From assembly GCA_963281255.1 (NCBI GenBank), contig OY725504.1:930001-994000 (forward strand): DNA of 64,000 nt, written 5' to 3'. Each line of letters starts with the position of its first letter. Position 1 is the first letter of the stretch. The notes below the pieces were generated by a model. It ran no database searches and had not been told where the DNA came from. It worked only from the letters and a program-made list of their open reading frames with translations. This document shows, in pieces, positions 21,941 to 31,822 of this stretch. Made by a program: the position numbers and the translations under genes. The stretch is from Aphrocallistes beatrix (Eukaryota > Porifera > Hexactinellida > Sceptrulophora > Aphrocallistidae).

Positions 21941-24135
21941 ATGGTAGATTCCGTAGAGAGCTGTGAAGCTGATTGGTCCTCTCTCGGCTACTCTCCTGGG
22001 TTTGGGAATGAGTTCTCTTCGGAAGCTCTCCCCTCAGCCCTTCCTATCGGGCAGAACAGCCCCCAGGTGTGTCCGTACGGTCTCTACCCTGAACAGCTGT
22101 CTGGCTCCGCCTTCACCTGCCCCAGGGAGACCAACAAGAAGAGCTGGCTCTACCGGATTCGTCCAAGTGCTGTGCACGAGCCCTTCTCCCCCTGGATGGA
22201 GCCACTGCCCTGCCACTTCTCTCACAACTGGGACGAAGTGGCGCCTAATCCCAACCAGACCCGTTGGAACCCTTTCCCTCTACCCGATGAGAAGGACAGA
22301 GTCGATTTCTTACAGGCAAGTTTAAATGGGGACCAGTCAACTCGTCCTTTTTTTGGTCAATTCGGTCCTTACTTTGGGGCTTTCAGTTTGTAATTGTTTG
22401 GGGGTTGTGTGGATTATTATAACCACGAATGGAATTAAGCTGACACGAGTTAACTTAGGACGAGTTGGTATAGGTACATTCGTTTAAATTATGCTCAGAA
22501 TGAGTTCATCCTTTTAATTCATATTCACTTCTCAAACATTTTAATGGAACATTGGTGGCGTTACTGTTGTATTCGTGTAGGGTCTACACACCGTAGCTGG
22601 GGCAGGAGACCCACGCACACGTCACGGTGTGTGCATATACGTATACGCTTGTAACGCCAGTATGAATGACAGGTGTCTGTACAACAGTGATGGAGACTTC
22701 CTGTTAGTGCCTCAACTCGGACCTCTCAGGATCTCCACAGAGTTCGGTAGGATGCTGGTAGAGCCGAATGAGATATGCGTTATACAGCAAGGAATGAGGT
22801 TAGAATTACGCACGAATCAAATACTGTTATGTCTGTTGTGTGATATTTCCCTATTTATAGGTTTTCAGTTGAGGTAACTGGTACTAGTCGTGGGTACGTT
22901 TTAGAAGTGTTTGATGCTCACTTCCAACTTCCAAATCTCGGTCCCATCGGGTCCAACGGCCTCGCCTCTCCACGGGATTTCTTAACCCCGACTGCCTCCT
23001 TCGAGAACAGGGAGGTACCCACAGGCTATCAGATAATCAACAAATACCAAGGGCAGCTCTTCGTTGCTAAGCAATTCCACTCTCCATTCGATGTTGTGGC
23101 TTGGCATGGCAACTATACTCCATACAAGTATGACCTCGACAAGTTTATGGTGATAAACGCTGTCTTATTCGATCATGCAGACCCCTCCATCTTCACCGTA
23201 CTCACTTGTCCGTCTGTGAGGCCAGGCGTGGCCGTAGCTGACTTTGTTATTTTCCCGCCAAGGTTGGTGTCCAAGTTTGTTTGAAAATTGTAAATTTCGC
23301 ATGTTCGGTATTCTCACTGAAGTTTAACTAGATGGATGGTACAAGAGCACACGTTCCGCTCTCCATACTTCCATCGGAACTGCATGTCTGAGTTTATGGG
23401 ACTGATAAAGGGGAAGTATGAAGCTAAGGAGGAGGGGTTCCGTCCTGGGGGAGGAAGTCTGCACTCGATGATGACACCTCACGGTCCTGATTCAGTCGCG
23501 TTTGAGAAATGCACTAACGAGAAGCTTCTACCTGTCAAGTCAGTTCTCATTGATATTTTATCATATGTACATATGTATATGTTACCCTCAAAATGTCAAA
23601 TCAGTTATTATGCAAAATACCTGAAAATTTGAGGCATTATAACTGATGGAAAATGCCTGGAAATTCCAGTTATTATAGATACAGTGGAATTCGCTTATTA
23701 GCAATATTGCTCTATTAGCAACCAATCTTCAGGTCCCAGGTGAAGATTTTGTGTTCATTCTGTTCCCTTATTAAAAACTTCGCGTATTAGCAACCATTTT
23801 ATGGCAAAACTCGAGTTGCTAATAAGCGAATTCCACTGTAATAACCAGGTATTTACATAATAACTGATTTAACGTTTCAACAGTAACATATACATATAGC
23901 AAACTAGAACTCATCCTATTATATGTCCTGAAATTTCTCAGTGCACAGATCGGCTTCTCTTACATTCTTCACTTCTAGATTACAAGATACGATGGCTTTC
24001 ATGTTTGAGTCGTCTCTCAGCCTGGCTATCACGAAGTGGGCAGACGATCCAGCCCTTAAGTTCCAGGACTACTGGAGGTGTTGGCAGCCGCTCAAGTCTA
24101 ATTTTAACCCTGATTGGAAACCAGATACGGCCTGA
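21941..24135 (+). CDS. HGD: Homogentisate 1,2-dioxygenase
   Basis: Opens the aromatic ring of homogentisate to maleylacetoacetate in tyrosine and phenylalanine catabolism. It is a cytosolic Fe(II) enzyme. Five exons join in phase: 21941-22315, 22581-22798, 22861-23262, 23332-23538 and 23979-24135 (TGA). They give 452 residues against 445 in human. Iron ligands fall at the expected spacing: His346 and Glu352 in FHRNCMSEF and His382 in MTPHGPD (human 335, 341, 371). The likely catalytic-base region [12 protein letters not shown] is intact. The first intron starts CAG|GCAAGT, a GC-AG intron; a GT donor four bases further on would break the frame. The last intron carries a nested pair of MITEs. 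The family match extends over the whole protein. Confidence 0.97.
23598..23870. mobile_element. Inverted-repeat element split by another MITE (outer)
   Basis: The left end AAATCAGTTATTATGCAAAA and ATACCTG are answered by the right end CAGGTATTTACATAATAACT GATTT, an inverted match of about 28 bases. The inner element at 23680-23840 interrupts it. Both lie in the last HGD intron. Confidence 0.72.
23680..23840. mobile_element. Inner MITE, 'TACAGTGGAATTCGCTTATT' family
   Basis: Ends TACAGTGGAATTCGCTTATT and the inverse AATAAGCGAATTCCACTGTA are near-perfect. A rearranged relative is at 25705-25900. Confidence 0.88.
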
Positions 24136-24861
24136 GTTACTGATCACTCCTATCCTTATCTACTTCGGATCAATCTTAATTTGACGTCGTGTCTTGTTAT
24201 TCTTTCTAATCGCTTATTATCAGTACTATTTATACTTCTAAAGTGATAAATTTCCACTTAATATATAGATCTCATGGTTAGAGTCAGTTCTAAAATGTTA
24301 TATTTCCTATGAGTCCGTTTTTTTATTGGAAATTTCAGTTTTTTTACTATAACTCAGCCTTTTAGGTGATAGAACGCTGAAATTTTAACAGAATGTGTAT
24401 ATTCATATACCTCACATATGATGCAACTATCGTCAAAAAATGATTACTCATCACTGTTATGACGTCATCATTAAACATCAAAAAAAAATTTTGTGATCTT
24501 TCGAGTAATTTCGATTATTACAGTAAGACAGACGTATTTAGAGATGTTATCTCCCTTACAATTAATCAATGTGAGCCTAGGCGCCTCTGGCGGACGTCAA
24601 GTGTCCTCCAACCCCGCAGCGCAAGCAAGCGAAGCGCGCTTGTGCACATTAAATGAAATATTAAAAGTGAGATCGCATATCCCTGGTCTTTTTTGAGGGA
24701 TTAGCAAGAATTTTTCAACTCATACCCTGATGGTGAGTATCGAAATATGCTAACCACTAGGCTACAATAGCCAAAGACTTTTTACAGATAGTTCTGATAT
24801 TAGTGTAATTTGTTACAAGCAAATACCGTTAAATCCCAGTAGCACATAACTATTAGTCTGC
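24136..24861. other. Intergenic with SINE-like and tRNA-like sequence
   Basis: No gene is supported between HGD and calpain-15. A GC-rich patch at 24575-24647 reads on the minus strand like a diverged copy of 59740-59800 (shared ACAAGCGCGCTT, then ACACTT and CGCC). A tRNA-like A-box follows at 24703-24773 on the minus strand. Confidence 0.45.
24703..24773 (-). repeat. tRNA-derived sequence (pseudogene or SINE head)
   Basis: The minus strand reads TAGCCTAGTGGTTAGCA, which fits the tRNA A-box and D-arm. A weak B-box-like GAGTTGAAA follows at about the right distance. The acceptor stem does not pair, so this is not a working tRNA gene. A tRNA-derived SINE or a tRNA pseudogene is the likely source. 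Confidence 0.35.
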
Positions 24862-27800
24862 ATGGACAATTCAGAGTTCAAATCCCTGGAACGCTGGACT
24901 TGTCATTCTTGCAAGACCAGCAATACTGCATTTTATTTTTATTGCATGAATTGTCACACTCCCTCTCCCGGAGACACACCCTATGTCCATATAAGGAATC
25001 CAACACAGGAGACAGAACTACCTTTTCAGGATCATGTCGAATTGCCTTTTCCAACCTCACAGACTATAGAGCCGTACAAATCCACAGGGTATGGACTAGA
25101 TCCGGAGACTCAGTATGCAAGAGAGAAATCTTCAAGCTACAGGCCTCAACCCTACAACCCAGCTGTCCCTGATAAAGACACTTTTGGTGGTATTTTAATA
25201 TTCTTATTGGAGAACACAAGGAACCGAGATGACATTCACTTTGCACTGATTTTATATAATATCTCTAACTAGGTCCGTCCTGTTTCATCCCACTTCAGAA
25301 TGATGTGTATTTGGACGAAAAGCATCTGATAGAGAACAGCGGGAGAGATCAGGAATGGACCGATGATCCCGTTTCACGCCCCCATGCCCCCCTCCCATAC
25401 GATCACGAAGACACGGTTCTCGTGCCGGACTACGACTACTCTTTTATGCAACCGCAAGAAATAGAGCAGATGTACTCCATACAATCTTTCTTCAACAATT
25501 CTCTGGTTAGCTCTGCTACTCTATTCTTGGAATTACAGTTTACTCTACCTAATTGGGACACCAGTTAATCGGGAAAACCACTAAACTGTGACATCTCCAG
25601 GAACGGAACAGTTCCAGTGCATAGAAACTTATACGAATTTAAGCGGAGTCAACTACATACTTTTGAGCCATGATTCTCCTGTATAATTTTAAATGAAATT
25701 AAAGTACAGTGAAATTCGCTTCTTAGCAACTCGAGTTTTGCTCATAAAATGGTTGCTAATACGCGAAGTTGCTAATAAGGGAACAGAATTAACACAAAAT
25801 CTTCACCAAATCTTTACAGTGATCTTTACATATCTTTACTTTACAGTGGAATTTACAGTGGAATCTTTACAGTGGAATTTGCTAAGCAAATTCCACTGTA
25901 GTAGGGATATCATCTTTTTCTTTGAAATCCCTAAACTGACTAATACTCAGTGTAGTGATTATTTAATGAACTTCATCGTAGTCTGCTGATGTTTGATGGG
26001 AATATCTTTTAGGGAGTAGTGCCTAATGTTCCCGTTAACCCTCCTCCTCCTCCTCCTCCTCCTGTTCAGAGAGAAAATAGCGAAGAGATGAGGTTCTCTC
26101 TAACAGAGAGTGCCAAGTATGAATTCCTCCACAAGCACAAGCCTCAAATCTACCCCAGACTTAGCAGTATCACTGAGAGAGAGGTTTTGCTATAAATCTA
26201 AATTTGTTAGAGAGAATTCATTTAATAGATTTACTCTTTAGAATAATTGGGCTCAGTTAGAGAGGGCAATTCCTGATTCAGTTGTCTCTGTACCTGTACT
26301 GCACCCCAGCACAGACCCAGCCATAGTTGTAATCCGAGATGATCCCCCTGTTCCTTCTCCTAGGAAACATGTCCCAGACCCCCCTGTTCCCACCCCGAGG
26401 AAAACTCCCACATCTTCACTCGTTATCCCTGACCCCACTGAACCAACTGCCCCCAATGTACCCACCGACCCTTTAGAAGTTTCGCTCGGACCAACCGATG
26501 CGCCCGCTCGTCGGAAAAAGAACGCTTCCTTACTGCAGACAGAGAAGTTGGACGCCGTGAATATGGAGGGCAAGACGCAGGTTGATGAAATAATGGCGTT
26601 TCTGAAAGAGCAGAGGTTCAACTTTATTGATCCTTCTTTCCATCCATCACCTAAAAGTCTCTTCATCAAGCCACATGCGCCTGCACGAACTATTACCCAG
26701 AAGGTATTAGTTTGTGTGATGTTAACACAATAAAGCATTTATAGTGTAACTAGCAGTCTTTTGAATTTTTTATTTTCTTTACAGCAAATACACACATACT
26801 ATGGCAGTGGTTCCCAACCTGGGGTCCACAGGATTCGAAATTTTGTGTTATAGTTAATTGGAGGGGGTCCACAGAATAGGAAAATCTTTATAGGGGGTCC
26901 ACAGCCCAAAAAGGTTGAAAACCGCTGTACTATGGTATGAATTAAAACTGTACGATTGTGTTCAAGGTTGTGTGGCTGCGTCCCGGAGAGATCAATACAC
27001 GAGCCGGAAGGATGAAATGGTCCATATTCAACCATCCTAACCCAGCGGACGTGTACCAGGGCACCCTGGGGAACTGTTGGTTCCTCTCAGCTCTCTCTGT
27101 GGTGGCTGAGAAGGAACAGCTGATTCATAACCTCGTTCTTACCAAGGAATTCAACAAGCAAGGAATCTATCAGGTTTAGATATTAACGTTAAAAAACAAA
27201 TCGCTATAAATATAATTTTATGTCGCACACGTGTCAGGTACGCTTGTGCATGTGTGGGGAGTGGCAGGTGGTGACAATAGACGACTACTTCCCGTGCAGA
27301 AGTGGGACTAACCGTCAGATGTACTCGGAAGCTGTGAGGAATCAGCTGTGGATGTGTCTCATAGAGAAGGCAGCCGCCAAACTCTACGGGTGCTACGAGG
27401 CGCTGAACAAAGGAACACTCGTGGAAGGACTCTCTACCCTTACAGGGGCCCCATGCGAGGTAACCTGTCCCCCAATTATAGTATTTTACTTTGTTTAATA
27501 GTTTTTCTCAAAACTTGGATACTAAACTAGTTATTTGGAACGCAGAATTATACTTTTCTGAATCTAGGACTTGAAAATAACTCACTTAGATCCAAACCTG
27601 AATCTAGAAATTTTAAGATTTTCTCTTTATTTTGATCGTTGCTTAAACTATTCACTAATATCATTTAACCTCTTCCAGTGACTTATTTTCTCTAAAAATA
27701 TTGCGCATACCTCTCTAATCTTCGACAGAGCTACAGTTCACCATCAAATATGGATATTTGAACTTTTTTATAGTACGGTATTTATTATTTAGGATTTTCG

Positions 27801-30800
27801 CACACAATTTTCTTATTAGTCACAATATGCCAACTTGAGCAATGATAAAGAGGGGCGTTGAATTTCGCGGGACGGCATGGAAGAGTACTACGTATACATG
27901 TAATTAAATAAACCCCGGACACAAATTTAGCTCAATGGAAATTAAGGAAGTGAAAAAATTGGGAGGTCAAGCCTAAAACGAAACGGTTGCCATGTATGTA
28001 TGTATGTATGTAGTCAATAAATCGCGATTGTAGCTTTTAGTAAAGTTTATTTATCCATGGTGTAGTTATTCCATGTTAATTCCTCTCTTCAATATTATTC
28101 TAGACACTCGGCCTACTTGGGATGATACAAGAATCTGGTTGCAACCAAAACGAGGTGAAGAATGTGATTTGGTCCCAGATAACCCACTTCAAAAGCTCCA
28201 ACTACTTGCTGGGAGCTTCCACCGGGAATCCTGACATCAGCGAAGAGGTCTACCATTCCGTCGGTCTGTCAGCCCACCACGCCTATGCTGTGCTAGACGT
28301 TAGCGAGATGGAAGGGAACAGGTACTGACTTAGTGTGCATTGATTAATAAATAATCCCATCAATCACTATGGATTTTGCTAACTCATTTCCGGTTAAGTC
28401 ATTTTGGGCGGGGAAACTTAGAAATGCGGGTCCATGCTATAAATAGAATGGACCCCAGGTCATTCTCGGGTTTAATGGAGTACCGTATATGCTCAAATAG
28501 GTAGCCGGGACTCGAATAATCGCCTCACAAAGAAAATTCTAAACTTATTGCTACCCCATGTAATAAAATTTTACAGTAAACGATTTCCTCTTTGCATTTA
28601 TCCGAACACTCTTCATTGAAAAATCTCTTACCGTTATTACTTCGAATAATCCCCCCCCACAAAGAGGGTGCTAAAATATTGTTGTTGCCCCCTTTGAATA
28701 AATATTAATGTTGAATTCTTCCCTTCTACTATTTGTTGAATCGTTGTGCGGTTATTTCCTAAAATTCTCTTAAATCTGAAATATTAATTTTTCTTCGTGT
28801 GGCAAAGGCAAATGGAGCTAAAATCAATAATCACCCCGGCTCCTATTCGAGTATATACCATACATCTGAAATAATTATTTCCATCATGTGGTGAGTGAGC
28901 TAAAGTTATAAGCTGTACTGTATTGTTCATGACTCACGATTCATGTAAGGTTGGTGTGCCTGAGAGATCCGAATGGAGTGAGTCGCTGGAAAGGGGATTG
29001 GTCGACTAAGAGTGAGAAGTGGACTCGTACAATGCGGCAACAGCTGATTCCAGGGGGTGAAGAGGGAATATTCTGGATTAGTATTGATGACCTTTGCAAC
29101 TACTTTACGACGGTGAGCTGAGTTATTCTTGAGCGAATACATTATTATGTGGAGATCAGCATGTGTGTGTTGATATACCGCGAAATCAATACGAACTAGA
29201 TCGTGTTTCGTTAGCAGAATGCATTTATTTTTCAATTAATCATAGTACTGGTTTGAACCTATATAATTGAACTATCAACTAAAACTGAAATTAAATTAAT
29301 TATTTGCATCTTGACCTGATGATCGAATAATTATAATCGCAACTAACAATTAATTGTTCTCTTTTTTGGACATTTATCGCTTCTCTCGACTCATTAGATC
29401 GCAAATTTGCTGAAATACCTGTGGACGAGTATACATATACAGATATGCCAATGAGAGTACGCATTTTCTTCTCATGTGTAAATGTAATTCATTGCCTGAA
29501 GAATTGAATTGGTCATCCGACACGTAATCGAGAGCATCTGATCATTGCATAGTTATTTGCCACATGTTAGAACAGCAGATGAACTCGATTACTTTCTTAG
29601 TAATTGATTCGATTTATTGCGAAATTTAAAAAATGCTAAGATACTGTATATATGTACGTATATTACTTCAAAATCAAATCGCCATCTCTCTATGATTCTC
29701 TTCCACATCCTATACCATTCAGGAGCACATGTGGATGTGTCTCATAGACCCTTTTATGCATGTAAAATACAATAATAGCAAAAAATGTAGATTATATTTA
29801 GTATAACATTTTGGGATAGCAGTAAATGTAGCGGAAATTATCATATAAAGACAAATGTAGGAAATATCGTTAAATCTTGAGAATAATCTTATATTGAGTG
29901 GAAGTCTAATTAATTACGTCAGTAGTTCAGTTCATCAATTCTTGCTTCTATTGTAGTGTATTGCCATACATTCTCATGTCTGTCTAGGTGGACGTATGTA
30001 AAGTGAGGTTGGATTACAATGAAGCTAGAGAGAGTGCGATATTCCCTCCCTTCCTGCAGTGTCACTCTCCGGTCTACCTCGTGGAGGTGTTTGACAAGAC
30101 AGAGTTCGACATTTCCCTCTACCAGCCTAACCGGCGTTTCAGAGAGAACGAGAAGAAGGAACAAGTGATGAACTACGCCACTGAACCTACAGACCTTTCC
30201 GTCGTTATCCTCCGAACGTTTGACCCAATGGAAGAGGAACGCTCAGCTCCAAACCCTACCAAATTCGTTGGCTTTATAGGTTAGTTCGTTTCAGAAGAGA
30301 ATAACTTTTCCTGAAATTCAAAAAAGTTAGATCCCAAGAATTAAAAATATTTTTATGAATAGACTCTTCTGCTATAGAAGAATTGTCTTGAAAAAGGAAC
30401 TCCTATTTCTAGGCCGTAAGAGGCAGGCTTGTGTTAGTCATTCGTTCCTACTGGATAAAGGACACTATCTGATTGTGCCACAGGCATTCTGCCATTGGGA
30501 CAGTGACTACATCGTTCCGTATACAATCGCTACATTCAGCTCTAAAGCTCATATCTTGGAATCTAGATCCACGCGTCCTGGTTTCTTTGCTGAGTGTCTG
30601 GTCATGCTCGCCAAAGCCAAAGGTACATCTGTAACCTCGGGATCTTCCTCTATACATCTCTACAAGATGGAGAAACATTTCAATGGAACTCTCTTTGTTG
30701 TGGAAAACAAGTCGGAACTTCATTTCAATGTAAGTTTCCATCGCATTTTGTCCTTGTAAATGTTGTTAGATAATCAAAGCTTGTTAGATAATCAAAGTTT

Positions 30801-31440
30801 GTGTGGGCATCTTTTGTACTTGTAACCATTATTAAACTCCGTTAATTTAGGCTACTTTTCCATGTCAGTTAATTACATTTATAGCCAACAAAGCACTTTT
30901 TATCTCTACAAGTTCTCTCTTTTTTGTAATGACCAAAACAGCAAAATAAATTGAACTTTAACCATACTTGTTTAATTTTCAAAATGAGATACAGAAAGTG
31001 TCAAATTTGTTAAAAGATCGTTTTTTAAATTTAAGAAGTTTACTAAATCTGGTCTACATGTCTAGTGGTACGTTTCTTCCGACACTTTTTTAACAAAATA
31101 TTCAACTACCATCTTCCAAATAATCAAATCATTTGATTGACACCACTAACGTTGTTAATACCATTTATTCAATGTCCGATTTCAGATACGGATAGAAAGT
31201 GTACATTGCATCAACTTGACAAGCACGAGAAGTTCCATCACAACACAGGATTGCGTTCCTCCTCACCACAAACAAGTACTCAACATCATTTCAGTCTCAG
31301 ATCCTTCTCTTAGCTATCTCACCTCATTCCGATACTCGAGATCTGTCTCACAGCAAAACACACAGGGAGATTACGGTTCTGTGAGCTTTCCTGAGTTGAC
31401 GTATAAAAATCGTGAAATCCACAACCCAATATTTATCTAG
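24862..31440 (+). CDS. CAPN15: Calpain-15 / SOL-type calpain
   Basis: Intracellular cysteine protease of the small-optic-lobes branch. Eleven exons join in phase: 24862-25189, 25273-25505, 26013-26183, 26242-26703, 26967-27173, 27238-27459, 28104-28321, 28950-29112, 29988-30279, 30413-30729 and 31186-31440 (TAG). They give 955 residues. Domains: one RanBP2-type zinc finger (Trp12, Cys14, Cys17, Cys28, Cys31), a low-complexity proline-rich linker, a calpain protease core with Cys435 in LGNCWF and His600 in SAHHAY, and a C-terminal SOL domain (STRSSITTQDCVPPHHKQVL). Human CAPN15 has several zinc fingers; I find one. The third triad position, normally Asn in RNPWG, reads Asp620 in LRDPNG. The exon 1 donor could instead be three bases earlier (25186), removing one residue. 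Calcium-binding EF hands are absent, as in this branch. Confidence 0.92.
25534..25658. mobile_element. Decayed MITE, 'CTCCGCTTAATTGGGAC' family
   Basis: TACAGTTTACTCTACCTAAT at the left, GGAACGG and CATAGAAACTTATACGAATT inside, and TTAAGCGGAGTCAACTA at the right align with the copies at 12307, 21664 and 54915. The centre is partly deleted. It lies in calpain intron 2. Confidence 0.65.
25705..25900. mobile_element. Rearranged MITE, 'TACAGTGGAATTCGC' family
   Basis: TACAGTGAAATTCGCTTCTT at the left is answered by CAAATTCCACTGTA at the right. Internally the terminal motif TTTACAGTGGAAT is repeated near the right end, so the end has been duplicated. It lies in calpain intron 2. Confidence 0.72.
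26805..26927. mobile_element. hAT-type MITE with perfect 8-bp target duplication
   Basis: Ends CAGTGGTTCCCAACCTGGGG and the inverse GGTTGAAAACCGCTG are typical hAT termini. The 8-bp flanks at 26797-26804 and 26928-26935 are both TACTATGG. The internal motif GGGGGTCCACAG is repeated. It lies in calpain intron 4. Relatives are at 43518-43663 and 58190-58225. Confidence 0.92.
27993..28013 (+). repeat. (ATGT)n microsatellite
   Basis: About five copies of the tetranucleotide ATGT in calpain intron 6. Confidence 0.85.
28371..28473 (+). repeat. Dispersed repeat with TTTTGGGCGGGG core
   Basis: GGATTTTGCTAACTCATTT, then TTTTGGGCGGGGAA, and ATAAATAGAATGGACCCC recur in reverse orientation at 46218-46308. 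This copy has an extra 15 bases or so near the start. The element class is not recognised. It lies in calpain intron 7. Confidence 0.65.
28481..28862. mobile_element. MITE with TACCGTATATGCTC ends
   Basis: TACCGTATATGCTCAAATAG then GTAGCCGGG at the left matches the inverted right end CCCCGGCTCCTATTCGAGTA then TATACCATA. It is about 380 bp, flanked by TA, with no open frame. It lies in calpain intron 7, a few bases after the preceding repeat. Confidence 0.72.
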
Positions 31441-31822
31441 TTTTGAAATTTTTTTTTGTGAACTAAAATTTTTGCATTGACTTGGCATTTAGGTTTGCTG
31501 TGTATAGTCAATAGTACTTTGAATTTCACTAAAGCGAATATTCGTCATAATACAGCTCAAAGTTTGTGTTATTTTGACTAGGTGTCCTTCTTTATTTGTA
31601 TAATCTCGCTTTTGTAGTTATTTTTTGTGATATATTTTATGCCTTTATCTTTGCTTAAAAATCTCAAAAAAAGTTTTTAGAATTGCGATTGCGAAATTTT
31701 GAGTTGTTTAAGGTTAATAATGTTGCAATTAATCCGAATGATTAACCGTTTTTATAAATTTGATGAACAATCTTTTGTTAACTAATCCACTTGCAATTCT
31801 AAGTTTATAATTATCTCATAAA
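31441..31822. other. Short spacer between calpain-15 and TBCC
   Basis: AT-rich spacer of about 380 bases between two plus-strand genes. It must hold the calpain 3' UTR and TBCC promoter. I see no repeat or other distinct signal in it. Confidence 0.4.

Noticed and set aside
24703-24773. Functional tRNA gene
   Set aside because: Only the A-box region is good. The acceptor stem does not pair and the B-box is poor.
26253-26738. 161-codon minus-strand Gly/Ser-rich frame
   Set aside because: Shadow of the proline-rich calpain-15 linker exon read in antisense.
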